Positions 37,174-46,757 of a stretch of 64,000 bases of DNA are shown piece by piece. The stretch is from Xanthobacter aminoxidans (GTDB lineage Bacteria > Pseudomonadota > Alphaproteobacteria > Rhizobiales > Xanthobacteraceae): positions 124,001 through 188,000 of the forward strand of contig NZ_JAMJXC010000004.1 in NCBI RefSeq assembly GCF_023571765.1, written 5' to 3'. A program made the translations under genes and the position numbers. The notes under the pieces are model-generated. The model did not search any database. It was not told the origin of the DNA and was given only the letters and a program-made list of their open reading frames with translations. How positions within the stretch are numbered: position 1 is the first letter of the stretch; each line of letters opens with the position of its first letter.

Positions 37174-37500
37174 CTACATGGGACGGCGGACGACCGCGTC
37201 CGGATCGATGGGCGGCGAGAGGATCTCGTGGGCAGCGGCCACATGGCGCGGATCGAGACCCTTTTCGGCGGCGAAGGCAAGGAGAAGGGGCTCGTCATTG
37301 AGCACGAAGGCGAGCACGCCGGCGCCGAAATCGCGCCGGCCCGCCGCCTCGCGCAGGTTGGCGGGGGTGAGGCCGGTCTCGGCGAGGAATCGCACGAGGC
37401 GCTCGCCATCGGCGGCGATGAAGGAGAGGGCGGAAACCGCCACTTCCTGCGCCGCATCACGCTGGGCCTTGAGGCCCCTTGGTTTGTCCTGAATGGGCAT
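37174..37500 (-). CDS. DUF3572 family protein
   Basis: 108 residues, mostly helical. Body: [30 protein letters not shown], then [25 protein letters not shown], matching the small alphaproteobacterial DUF3572 family, which often neighbours divK. No known function. Divergent from divK across 113 bases, and just upstream of dinB. Confidence 0.88.
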   Translation of the reverse strand: MPIQDKPRGLKAQRDAAQEVAVSALSFIAADGERLVRFLAETGLTPANLREAAGRRDFGAGVLAFVLNDEPLLLAFAAEKGLDPRHVAAAHEILSPPIDPDAVVRRPM

Positions 37501-37613
37501 TTGCGCTTCCGCAAGGATTGGGGTCTAGCTGTCGGCGGCATTCCAGCACGTTCGCCGCGTGCTGCGAAGGGTGGCAGGATGCGGCGAAGTCGGGCCGGGT
37601 TTCGGGGGACGCG

Positions 37614-37982
37614 ATGACCAAGACGGTGATGATCGTGGAGGACAACGAGCTCAACATGAAGCTCTTCCACGATCTCCTGGAGGCGCACGGCTATCGCACG
37701 GTGGAGACACGCTCCGGCGTGGAGGCGGTGGAGCTGGCCCGCGCCAACCGGCCGGACCTCATCATCATGGACATCCAGCTGCCGGAGATTTCCGGCCTCG
37801 ATGTCACCCGCAAGCTGAAGGCTGATCCCGAACTGCGCGCCATCCCCGTGGTGGCCGTCACCGCCTTCGCCATGAAGGGCGACGAGGAGCGCATCCGCGC
37901 CGGCGGCTGCGAGGCCTATCTCTCCAAGCCCATTTCGGTGGCGCGCTTCCTCGAGACGGTGCGCCAGTACACCGGCGGCTGA
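37614..37982 (+). CDS. divK: single-domain response regulator DivK
   Basis: 122 residues, a receiver domain only. Asp9-Asp10 acidic pocket ([20 protein letters not shown]), phosphoacceptor Asp53 in [12 protein letters not shown], Thr in [12 protein letters not shown], and Lys in YLSKPIS. DivK relays between DivJ/PleC and DivL/CckA in the cell-cycle phosphorelay that controls CtrA. Start at 37614 fits the family length; the frame upstream is spurious. pleD, often the next gene, is not here. Confidence 0.95.
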   Translation: MTKTVMIVEDNELNMKLFHDLLEAHGYRTVETRSGVEAVELARANRPDLIIMDIQLPEISGLDVTRKLKADPELRAIPVVAVTAFAMKGDEERIRAGGCEAYLSKPISVARFLETVRQYTGG

Positions 37983-38156
37983 GGTGGGGACAGCCGAATC
38001 ACCGGCTTTTCCTTTCGCCCCGTTGTGCTAGTCTTCGCGGCTTCCAGATGCGAGGCGGAAGGTGCGCGGCCGGCCATGCCGGTCCAGAGGCCCTTTCGCT
38101 GCCAGACAACCCTACGGAGTGCTCAGGTCCGCCGCATCTCCTGGGTCCGTGGGGTT

Positions 38157-38209
38157 TGGCCGGTGGGTGAGCGTCGCGGGAGGCCTCCCCGCCCGCTCCC
38201 CGCCGGCCA
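38157..38209. ncRNA. large imperfect stem-loop, candidate structured RNA or terminator
   Basis: Outer pairs TGGCCGG / CCGGCCA (7), then a U-G and GGG / CCC, one bulge, GAGCG / CGCTC (5), an internal loop, and an inner GCGGG...CCCGC closed by a stretch that contains the 12-base palindrome GGGAGGCCTCCC. In all about 20 paired bases over 53. No U-run follows. Could end or protect the divK message; whether it is an independent RNA is unknown. Confidence 0.4.
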
Positions 38210-38226
38210 GCCTATCCTCTCCCCCT

Positions 38227-38256
38227 CCTGCTCTCCCGGTCCCTGCTCTCCCGGTC
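38227..38256. repeat. 15-base tandem repeat
   Basis: CCTGCTCTCCCGGTC occurs twice head-to-tail in a pyrimidine-rich stretch upstream of the RDD gene. Probably slippage; no function seen. Confidence 0.9.
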
Positions 38257-38321
38257 ATTGCGTCCCCTTGCGTCGCCCGCGCGTCGTCACCACGTTTGCG
38301 TGCTGAAGGAGTTGCATTGCC

Positions 38322-38861
38322 ATGAGCACCACCGGCGACACGTCCCGCGAGCCTGCCGACACCGATATCGCCTATCGGCCGCACGCGTTCGATCCGGTGA
38401 CGCAGCCGGAACTGTTCGAGGGCGTCCTCTCCCGCCGCATCATCGCCTTCCTCGTGGATGCGCTGATGGTCATCGGGCCGGTGGTGCTGTTCGGCGTGTT
38501 CGTGTTCGTGTTCGGCATCGTCACGCTGGGCCTCGGCTGGCTGCTGTTCTGGCTGACTGGACCGGTCTTCATCGTGTGGGCCGTCGCCTATTACGCCTTC
38601 ACCCTCGGCTCGCCCGCCTCCGCCACCCTCGGCATGCGACTCATGGAGATCGAGCTGCGCACTTGGTACGGCGCGCCCTGCTACGCGCTGCTCGGCGGGG
38701 TGCGCGCGGTGTGCTTCTGGGTGTCGGTTTCGGTGCTGACCCCGTTCGTGCTGCTGGTGGGCCTGTTCAACGACCGGCGCCGGCTGCTGCACGATTTTCT
38801 CTGCGGCACGGTGGTCATCAACAGCGCAGATCGGGCCGAGGCGCTGCGCCGCATCCGCTGA
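38322..38861 (+). CDS. RDD family membrane protein
   Basis: 179 residues. Opens with LSRRIIAFLVDALMVIGPVV, carrying the Arg...Asp pattern (RRIIAFLVD) that names the family, then membrane segments to about residue 100, TLGMRLMEIELRTWYG, and a final DRRRLLHDFLCGTVVI. RDD proteins are mostly uncharacterised; some affect ion exchange. GAAGGAG lies about 11 bases upstream. Confidence 0.9.
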   Translation: MSTTGDTSREPADTDIAYRPHAFDPVTQPELFEGVLSRRIIAFLVDALMVIGPVVLFGVFVFVFGIVTLGLGWLLFWLTGPVFIVWAVAYYAFTLGSPASATLGMRLMEIELRTWYGAPCYALLGGVRAVCFWVSVSVLTPFVLLVGLFNDRRRLLHDFLCGTVVINSADRAEALRRIR

Positions 38862-38940
38862 AATTTCACCCTCCCGGCGACTGCGCCTTTGACGGGCCTG
38901 CACGCAGGCGCGATGATCCTGGTTCAGAGGCCAGATCCCC

Positions 38941-39690
38941 GTGAGTGAGCACCCCCGCGACACACCACAATTCTATCTGACGGCGCCCTCCCCCTGCCCC
39001 TACCTCCCGGGCAGGGAGGAGCGGAAGGTGTTCACCCACCTCGTCGGCGACCGCGCGGCCGCGCTCAACGACGTGCTGACACAGGGTGGATTCCGTCGCA
39101 GTCAGTCCATCGCCTATCGCCCCGCCTGCGAGGGCTGCAAGGCCTGCGTGTCGGTGCGCATCTGCGTGGCGGATTTCCAGGAGAGCCGCAGCTTCCGGCG
39201 GGTGCAGGCGCACAACGCCGACATCGTCGGGCAGGTGAAGCCGCCCACGCCCACCTCCGAGCAATACAGCCTCTTCCGCACCTACGTAACCTCCCGCCAC
39301 GGCACGGGCGGCATGGCGGACATGAGCGTGCTCGACTACGCCATGATGGTGGAGGACACCCACGTCCACACCCGGCTTGTGGAATACCGCAAGCGCGGGC
39401 CGGACAGCCGCATCCTCGAGCGCGGCACCGGAGACCTGATGGCGGTGGCCCTCACCGACATCCTCTCCGATGGCCTCTCCATGGTCTATTCCTTCTACAA
39501 CCCGCTGGCGCAGGACCGCTCGCTGGGCACCTACCTGATCCTCGACCACGTGACGCGGGCGCGGCAGATGGGCCTGCCTTACGTCTATCTGGGCTATTGG
39601 GTGCAGGGGTCGCGGAAGATGGACTACAAGCGCCGCTTCCTGCCGCAGGAGCGCCTCTCGCCCCATGGCTGGGAGCGCATCGAGGACTAG
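38941..39690 (+). CDS. bpt: aspartate/glutamate leucyltransferase (N-end rule)
   Basis: 249 residues with a GTG start. Transfers Leu from leucyl-tRNA to N-terminal Asp/Glu, marking proteins for ClpS-ClpAP. The N-terminal Cys region [16 protein letters not shown] is as in arginyltransferase/Bpt proteins. [14 protein letters not shown] and the C-terminal [20 protein letters not shown] complete the match. Chosen over arginyltransferase because bacterial members with this pattern transfer leucine. Followed by marC after 32 bases. Confidence 0.93.
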   Translation: MSEHPRDTPQFYLTAPSPCPYLPGREERKVFTHLVGDRAAALNDVLTQGGFRRSQSIAYRPACEGCKACVSVRICVADFQESRSFRRVQAHNADIVGQVKPPTPTSEQYSLFRTYVTSRHGTGGMADMSVLDYAMMVEDTHVHTRLVEYRKRGPDSRILERGTGDLMAVALTDILSDGLSMVYSFYNPLAQDRSLGTYLILDHVTRARQMGLPYVYLGYWVQGSRKMDYKRRFLPQERLSPHGWERIED

Positions 39691-39722
39691 AGCCGGGGCA
39701 AGGCACCGCGCAGGGGGGCCGG

Positions 39723-40394
39723 ATGCATCTGACCAACGCGGTCAACATCTTCATCACCGTGTTCGCGGCGCTCTTTCCTATCGTGAACCCGCTCGGGACG
39801 GCGCCCATCTTCCTCACCTTCGTGCGCCGCTGCTCGCCGCAGGTGCGCGAGCGCATCGCGCGCAGCGTGGCGATCTACGGCTTCCTGCTGCTGTTCGGGT
39901 CGCTGGCCATCGGGGCGCAGATCCTCCTGTTCTTCGGCATTTCGCTGCCGGTGCTGCGGGTCGCCGGCGGGCTGGTGGTGGCGGTGGTGGGCTGGAACAT
40001 CCTGCACGAGGACGAGAACGCCCCCGGCAAGGCGAAGGGCGTGGAACTGGATGAGGCGCACGCGCAGGACCAGGCCTTCTATCCCCTCACGCTGCCGTTG
40101 ACGGTCGGCCCCGGCTCCATCGCCGCGACGGTGGCACTCGCGGCCGGCCACACACCCACCTGGAAGACCGATCCCCTCTTTCAGCTTTCCAGCGTGCTCG
40201 GCGCGCTGGCCGGGCTCCTGGCGGTGTCGCTGACGGTCTATTTCTCGTTCCGCGAGGCGCCCACGCTGGAGCGCGTGCTGGGCAAGACCGGCACCAACGT
40301 GCTGGTGCGCCTGTTCGCCTTCATCCTGTTCGCCATCGGCGTTCAGATCATCTGGATGGGCGTGGAGGCGCTCGTCACGCAATTGCCCCGCTGA
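39723..40394 (+). CDS. MarC family (UPF0056) membrane protein
   Basis: 223 residues, about six membrane segments. FAALFPIVNPLGTAPIFLTF is the signature beginning. GWNILHEDE, FYPLTLPLTVGPGSIAATVAL and the final FILFAIGVQIIWMGVEAL fit the family. MarC was once thought to affect drug resistance, but its function is unknown. ATG at 39723 follows CAGGGGGGCCGG. Probably co-transcribed with bpt. Confidence 0.93.
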   Translation: MHLTNAVNIFITVFAALFPIVNPLGTAPIFLTFVRRCSPQVRERIARSVAIYGFLLLFGSLAIGAQILLFFGISLPVLRVAGGLVVAVVGWNILHEDENAPGKAKGVELDEAHAQDQAFYPLTLPLTVGPGSIAATVALAAGHTPTWKTDPLFQLSSVLGALAGLLAVSLTVYFSFREAPTLERVLGKTGTNVLVRLFAFILFAIGVQIIWMGVEALVTQLPR

Positions 40395-40496
40395 GGGCAA
40401 ACGTCGGGACAATCCTGGCATACCTCTAGAGCGGTGCAGCGCACACCCGCATGCTGCTAGAACTGTGCATCTCCCCTGCCGCTCCGGAGCTGCACC

Positions 40497-41534
40497 ATGT
40501 CCCATCTCAATCCCCCCATCCGCCGCGTCTCCGTGATCGGGGCCGGCACCATCGGGGCCAGCTGGGCCGCGCTCTTCCTCTCGCGCGGGCTGGAAGTGGT
40601 GGTGAGCGATCCCGCCCCCGGCGCGCGGGAGGCGACGCAGGCGCTGATTTCCGGGGCCTGGCCGGTACTGTCCCAGCTCGGCGGCGAGGACTGGATCGAC
40701 CCCACCACGTGGCGCTTCGAGCCGGACCCGGTGGCCGCGGTGGAGGGCGCCGATTTCGTGCAGGAGAATGCGCCCGAGCGCTACGAAGTGAAGCAGAAGC
40801 TGTTTCCCGCCCTCGACGCGGTATTGCCGCCGGAGGTGGTGATCGCCTCGTCGTCCTCCGGCCTGCTGGCGAGCCGCATCTCCGAGGGCTGCCGCCACCG
40901 CGAGCGCTGCCTCATCGGCCATCCCTTCAACCCGCCCCATCTGATCCCGCTGGTGGAGGTGGTGGGCGGTGCCCATGCGAGCCGCGACGCCATCGCCCGG
41001 GCCATGGCCTTCTACCGCTGGCTCGGCAAGCACCCCATCGAGATCCGCAAGGAAGTGCCCGGCCATGTAGCGAACCGCCTGCAGGCGGCCCTGTGGCGCG
41101 AGGCCATCCATCTGGTGGCGGAGGGCGTCGCCTCGGTGGAGGATGTGGATGCCGCCGTATCCGAGGGCCCCGGCCTGCGCTGGGCGCTCATGGGCCAGCA
41201 CATGACCTTCCATCTCGGCGGCGGCGCGGGCGGGCTCGGACAGTTCATGCACCACCTGCTGCCGGCGGTGGAAACGTGGTGGGACGACCTCGGCGCCCCG
41301 GCCATGACGCCGGAGCTTCAGGCCGCGCTGGTGGCCGGCGTGGAAGCCGAGGCCGCCGGCCGCTCCATGACGGATCTGGCGCAGCGGCGCGATGCGCTGC
41401 TCACCCAGCTCGTCGCCCTCAAGCGCGCCGCCGATGTGCGCGACGAACAGGCCGAGATCAGCGCGCGGCTGGACGAGGCGCTGGAGGAGAGCTTCCCCGA
41501 CAGCGATCCCATCGCCGTGCGCGGTGACGACTGA
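40497..41534 (+). CDS. 3-hydroxyacyl-CoA dehydrogenase-family enzyme (carnitine dehydrogenase-like)
   Basis: 345 residues. Rossmann motif VSVIGAGTIGASWAALFLSRG; FVQENAPERYEVKQKL; catalytic His in CLIGHPFNPPHLIPLVEVVGG; VPGHVANRLQAALWREAIHLV. The ENAPE and HPFNPPHLIPLVE segments are closest to L-carnitine and L-gulonate/lambda-crystallin type dehydrogenases rather than fatty acid FadB. Substrate not fixed by context. A strong terminator follows. Confidence 0.9.
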   Translation: MSHLNPPIRRVSVIGAGTIGASWAALFLSRGLEVVVSDPAPGAREATQALISGAWPVLSQLGGEDWIDPTTWRFEPDPVAAVEGADFVQENAPERYEVKQKLFPALDAVLPPEVVIASSSSGLLASRISEGCRHRERCLIGHPFNPPHLIPLVEVVGGAHASRDAIARAMAFYRWLGKHPIEIRKEVPGHVANRLQAALWREAIHLVAEGVASVEDVDAAVSEGPGLRWALMGQHMTFHLGGGAGGLGQFMHHLLPAVETWWDDLGAPAMTPELQAALVAGVEAEAAGRSMTDLAQRRDALLTQLVALKRAADVRDEQAEISARLDEALEESFPDSDPIAVRGDD

Positions 41535-41548
41535 GAGAACGATAAAAA

Positions 41549-41590
41549 AGGAAAGGCCGCCGCGAGCCCAAGCCCGCGGCGGCCTTTCCT
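41549..41590. terminator. strong terminator between the dehydrogenase and eno
   Basis: Sixteen-base perfect stem AGGAAAGGCCGCCGCG / CGCGGCGGCCTTTCCT with loop AGCCCAAGCC, A6 on the left and TATTTCC on the right. Placed to stop both converging genes. Confidence 0.93.
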
Positions 41591-41629
41591 ATTTCCGTCC
41601 CTGCCGCGCACGCGCGCAGCAGGGAGGGA

Positions 41630-43006
<1,377 letters not shown>

Positions 43007-43079
43007 TCACCCTTCAACCTCGCCCGCCCCCGGGAGTGGAAGGCGAGGCGCCCTCCAGGCGCCGTGCTTCTAGCGCGAA

Positions 43080-43145
43080 CCTTCGCTGATGCGAAGGGGC
43101 TTGATCGCAAAGAGGTGATCGGTCGCAAAACCGCCCGACGGCGGT
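43080..43145 (+). promoter_or_regulatory. two hairpins in the eno-queF divergent spacer
   Basis: CCTTCGC-TGAT-GCGAAGG at 43080-43097 and ACCGCC-CGAC-GGCGGT at 43130-43145, with two related GATCGCAAA / GGTCGCAAAA words between them. They precede queF by 54-120 bases. It does not match the preQ1 riboswitch patterns I know. Orientation and role are unproven. Confidence 0.4.
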
Positions 43146-43198
43146 TGAACATTGCCGGCCCGAAAGCTATGCCGCCGATCCATTCCCAAGGAAGCGTG

Positions 43199-43651
43199 AT
43201 GACCGACCGCCCGTTGCAGCTCGGCGCCCAGAGCGCCCTGCCCCCGTCCCCCGAGGAGGCGGTGCTCGACCGCGTGCCCAATCCCCATCCCGATGCCGAT
43301 TACGTGGCGCGCTTCACCTGCCCCGAGTTCACATCGCTCTGCCCGGTGACGGGCCAGCCGGACTTCGCGCACCTCGTCATCGACTACGTGCCGAACCTGC
43401 ACCTCGTGGAATCCAAGTCGCTGAAGCTCTATCTGGGCAGCTTCCGCAACCATGGCGCGTTCCACGAGGATTGCACGGTTGCGGTCGGCAAGCGGCTGGT
43501 GACGCTGCTGGAGCCGCGCTTCCTGCGCATTGCCGGCTACTGGTATCCGCGCGGCGGCATTCCCATCGACGTGTTCTGGCAAACGGGTAAGCTGCCGGAG
43601 GGCGCCTGGCTTCCCGATACGGGGGTTGCGCCCTATCGCGGTCGCGGGTGA
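43199..43651 (+). CDS. queF: NADPH-dependent 7-cyano-7-deazaguanine reductase
   Basis: Reduces preQ0 to preQ1 in queuosine synthesis. 150 residues, the short (YkvM) type. Nucleophile Cys48 and Asp55 lie in [36 protein letters not shown] carries the QueF family motif; the end is [18 protein letters not shown]. Start at 43199; the frame upstream to 43064 is spacer. queA, the next-but-one pathway step, lies 20 kb away in this window. Confidence 0.97.
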   Translation: MTDRPLQLGAQSALPPSPEEAVLDRVPNPHPDADYVARFTCPEFTSLCPVTGQPDFAHLVIDYVPNLHLVESKSLKLYLGSFRNHGAFHEDCTVAVGKRLVTLLEPRFLRIAGYWYPRGGIPIDVFWQTGKLPEGAWLPDTGVAPYRGRG

Positions 43652-43744
43652 AGCTGGGGCTGACGGTCGCGAGAGCCGGCCGACGGGGGGATGAACGAGA
43701 CGGCTGCGGCGAGACCGCTGCGCCGACAACCCGAGGGCATCAGC

Positions 43745-44755
43745 ATGCCGAAGCTCATCGTGACCAACGGCGACAGCGCGGCCGAGCGCCTGCGCGAGGC
43801 CGGGATCAAGGGCCATATCATCCCGTGGCGGGACATGCTGCATGATGGGCCGGTGCCCGCCGCCACCCTGCTCGACGACGTCTCCGACGTCAGGGCCGAC
43901 TTCCTCTCTTCCGCCCTCGGCCTGCCGTTCGACGAGGTCCGGGCCGATTTCGCCCATCGCGACGCGCAGATGGAGGTGCATTCGGCCTATGGCGAAGTGG
44001 AGCTGTGGTTCGAACACGATCTCTACGACCAGCTCCAGCTGATCCAGATCCTCGACTACCTCGCCCATGAGCCCGAGCGCATGGGGGTGAGCCTCGTCCA
44101 GGCCTCCCACTACCTCGCCGTGATGGAGCTTGAGGACCTGCGCGCCCTTGAAGCGCAGCGCACTCCCGTGACCCATGTCCAGATGGAGACCGCGCGACAG
44201 GCGTGGGAGGCGTTCACCGCGCCGACGCCGCGCCCGCTTTCCACCTTCCTCGAACGCCCGCACGAGGCGCTGCCCTACCTGTCGCCCGCCCTCTCCCGCC
44301 TCGTCTGCGAGCTGCCGGCGCCGGGCAGCGGCCTGTCGCTGACCGAGGAGCGGATGCTGCGGCATCTGGCCGGCGGGCCGATGAAGGTGGCGCATCTCTA
44401 TGCGGCGGTCCATTCCATGGATCAGGCGCAGTTCCTGGCCGACCTGCCCTTCTTCCTGCGCCTCGATGGCCTCGCCTTCGCCCATGAGCCGCTCGTCACC
44501 GGCCTGCCCTTCCGCTCCAGCGAAGCGCCGAGCCTGAGCTTCACGCCCGGCGAGGACGGCGCCGCGGAGCGCAGCTATCGGGCCTATGCTGCGGCCGAGG
44601 TCTCCCTCACGGCCGCTGGATCGGCGGCGCTCAAGGGAGCCTTCGACCACGCGGCCAACAATGGGGTCGAGCGCCATCTCGGCGGCACGCGCATCTGCGC
44701 CGGCGCCATGTGGCGCTATGATCGGGCGGCGGGGCGGCTGGTACTGCCAAACTGA
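43745..44755 (+). CDS. DUF1835 domain protein
   Basis: 336 residues. N-terminal DUF1835: LIVTNGDSAAERLREAGIKG, then IPWRDMLHDGPVPA, and later EVELWFEHDLYDQLQLIQILDYL. The C-terminal half has alternating helices (LTEERMLRHLAGGPMKVAHLY) that look like a winged-helix. No biochemical role is known to me. ATG 43745 is preferred, at the start of the conserved strand; 43691 is possible. Downstream of queF by 93 bases and probably in the same transcript. Confidence 0.85.
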   Translation: MPKLIVTNGDSAAERLREAGIKGHIIPWRDMLHDGPVPAATLLDDVSDVRADFLSSALGLPFDEVRADFAHRDAQMEVHSAYGEVELWFEHDLYDQLQLIQILDYLAHEPERMGVSLVQASHYLAVMELEDLRALEAQRTPVTHVQMETARQAWEAFTAPTPRPLSTFLERPHEALPYLSPALSRLVCELPAPGSGLSLTEERMLRHLAGGPMKVAHLYAAVHSMDQAQFLADLPFFLRLDGLAFAHEPLVTGLPFRSSEAPSLSFTPGEDGAAERSYRAYAAAEVSLTAAGSAALKGAFDHAANNGVERHLGGTRICAGAMWRYDRAAGRLVLPN

Positions 44756-44773
44756 GCAGGGACGGCGGCGACC

Positions 44774-45787
44774 TCAGGCCGCTGCGTCCTCCTCGGCGAC
44801 CTGCTCACTGTGGGCCTTGAAGGCCGCGAAGGCGACCACGGTCAGCGGGGTCGCCAGCACCACGCCCAGCGCGCCGAAGATGCTGCCGAACGCCACCACC
44901 GCGAACAGCGTCACCGCCGGCGGCAGGGACACCATGCGCTGCTGCAGCAGCGGCGTGATGATGTTGCTCTCCGCCTGCTGCACACCGACGAACACGAGAA
45001 GCGTCCAAAGCCCGGTGTCCGCGCCCATGGTCAGCGCGATCAGCACCGCCGGGGCGGCCGCCATCACCGGGCCGATCATCGGCACGAATTCGGCGAGGCC
45101 GGCGAACAGGGCCAAGGCCAGCGAGGAAGGCACGCCCACGATGGTGAGGCCGATGAAGGTGAGCACGCCCACCACCACCATGGCGATGAGCTGCGCCTTG
45201 AGGAAATGACGCAGGTCCTCCGACACCATCGCGAGCTGCCGCGCCGCCGTCGGACGCTCGGAGGGGCGCCACAGCGACAGGAACATGCGGCGGTAAAGCT
45301 CCGGAGAGACGGCGAAATAGATGCCGCCCACCACCACCAGGAACACGCCCAGAACCACCTGGAACAGGTTGGAGGTGAAGCCCTGCACGACCGAGAGAAG
45401 CGTGTCGCTGGAGGGCGCCGCCGCCTCCGCCCGCTTGAGGAGATCGTCGCCGAGACCTTCCAGATGGAAACGCTGCTCGAATTCGGCCCACGCCGAGGGC
45501 AGCTCATTCACCAGCTGCGTCACCTGCACCTGGATGGTGGAGCCGAACAGATAGAGCGCGAGCCCGAGCCCGCCGAAAACGAGGATCCCCACGGGGATCA
45601 CCGCATACCGCTCGGGAAAGCGCGTCCACTTGGCGAAGGGCTCGGCAAGCGCATGGAGCGCCAGGGAGACGAGGCACGCGGCGAACACCTGGAGGATGAC
45701 GTCGTAGATCTTCCACGACAGCCATGCGAGCGCGATGACGATGCACGCGATGGCGACACGCCGTGCCACGTCCCGGTCCGAAACCAT
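44774..45787 (-). CDS. AI-2E family transporter (PerM/YdiK type)
   Basis: 337 residues, about seven to eight membrane segments with the family's long soluble region after the third (about residues 75-150). LAEFVPMIGPVMAAAPAVLIAL and FVGVQQAESNIITPLLQQRMV are the conserved C-terminal blocks; the family PPxxT-like LPPAVTLFAV follows. Members export small molecules or sodium; the substrate here is unknown. Converges on the DUF1835 gene with an 18-base gap. Confidence 0.92.
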   Translation of the reverse strand: MVSDRDVARRVAIACIVIALAWLSWKIYDVILQVFAACLVSLALHALAEPFAKWTRFPERYAVIPVGILVFGGLGLALYLFGSTIQVQVTQLVNELPSAWAEFEQRFHLEGLGDDLLKRAEAAAPSSDTLLSVVQGFTSNLFQVVLGVFLVVVGGIYFAVSPELYRRMFLSLWRPSERPTAARQLAMVSEDLRHFLKAQLIAMVVVGVLTFIGLTIVGVPSSLALALFAGLAEFVPMIGPVMAAAPAVLIALTMGADTGLWTLLVFVGVQQAESNIITPLLQQRMVSLPPAVTLFAVVAFGSIFGALGVVLATPLTVVAFAAFKAHSEQVAEEDAAA

Positions 45788-45866
45788 GGTGCCCCCAGAT
45801 GCTCGCGGATGTTCGATGCGTTTGCGGCTTCATAGCGCGAAACGCCACCGTCCGCGCACCGGAAAG

Positions 45867-46691
45867 TCAGAGGGGCCGGAACACCGCCCGGACCAGATCG
45901 AGGCGGCGGCAGGCCGCGCGATCCTGCGGATCGACCATCAGCCGCTGCATGGCGTCGAATGTCTGCGCGGCGAGCAGGCCCCGCCAGGTGGTGCGGGAGG
46001 GCGGCGGCAGCGCGTGGTGGCGGAGGCTCGGCTTCAGCGTGCCGTCGATCTCGGCGAGGCTTTCCGGCGGAAGCTCAGGCCAGTGTTCGCCCAGCTGGCG
46101 CCCGGCGCGGTCCATGGTGCCGCGCCAGTCGGACATCAGACCGTCGAACGAGATCACGGTGCGCGGCATGCCGCGCGTCGCGATCTCGGAATCGAGCGTG
46201 TAGCGCAGCCAGATGCCGAGCCCCTTGCCGAGGTCGAAGCCGTCCCGCTTGGTGAGGGAGGCGGCCACCTCCACGGGGTTGCGCAGGGCGAGAAACGGCA
46301 CGATGCGGTAGCCCGCCTTCTTCAGCACCGGGTCATAGATGGCCATGAGACGGGAAATGCGGGGATCCTTGAGAACGATGTCGGGCGCATCGCCGTATTC
46401 GTCGGCGAGCGCGCGGCGCACCTCATCGAGAAGGCCCGAGCTGCGGGCCGCCGCCATTACATCCCCGCCCATCACCTTGCGGGAGGACCATTTGTGGCCG
46501 CAGGCCTTCAGGATGCGTTCGTCGAGGTCCATGAAGACCTCGCTCTCCCAGAAGCCGGCCTCATTGGCTTCGGTGGCGGCCATGAGGGTCTTCGGGGCCG
46601 AAAAGCCCATCAGGTTGATGATGCGGGTGAGCGCCGATGTGCCGCTGCGGTGCATGCCCAGCACCAGAACGGCGCGCTTGTATGTCGTCAC
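45867..46691 (-). CDS. sulfotransferase-family protein
   Basis: 274 residues. The PAPS 5'-phosphosulfate loop is RAVLVLGMHRSGTSALTRII; a 3'-phosphate site is FLALRNPVEVAASLTKRDGF; DIVLKDPRISRL lies between them. Such proteins sulfate sugars or lipids, often of exopolysaccharide or Nod-factor type. No glycan genes adjoin, so the acceptor cannot be guessed. 66 bases upstream of the dnaE end, same strand. Confidence 0.88.
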   Translation of the reverse strand: MTTYKRAVLVLGMHRSGTSALTRIINLMGFSAPKTLMAATEANEAGFWESEVFMDLDERILKACGHKWSSRKVMGGDVMAAARSSGLLDEVRRALADEYGDAPDIVLKDPRISRLMAIYDPVLKKAGYRIVPFLALRNPVEVAASLTKRDGFDLGKGLGIWLRYTLDSEIATRGMPRTVISFDGLMSDWRGTMDRAGRQLGEHWPELPPESLAEIDGTLKPSLRHHALPPPSRTTWRGLLAAQTFDAMQRLMVDPQDRAACRRLDLVRAVFRPL

Positions 46692-46757
46692 GGAAGGCTC
46701 CTTGAACGACAGGGCCGCCCGCTCCCGCCGCTTACGGAAGGTCTGATAGACGCACCG

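Larger units (their letters stand above)
37983..38321. other. 339-base spacer between divK and the RDD gene
   Basis: No gene seen on either strand. It holds a large stem-loop (38157-38209) and a 15-base tandem repeat (38227-38256), listed separately. A ribosome site GAAGGAG lies before the RDD start. Confidence 0.55.

Noticed and set aside
40431..40465. CTAGAGC...GCTGCTAG motif as a possible interspersed repeat
   Set aside because: The arms are short and imperfect; I cannot support it as a repeat from one copy.
43064..43198. Longer N-terminus for QueF
   Set aside because: It overlaps the hairpin region and lacks QueF-like sequence; the ATG at 43199 gives the family length.
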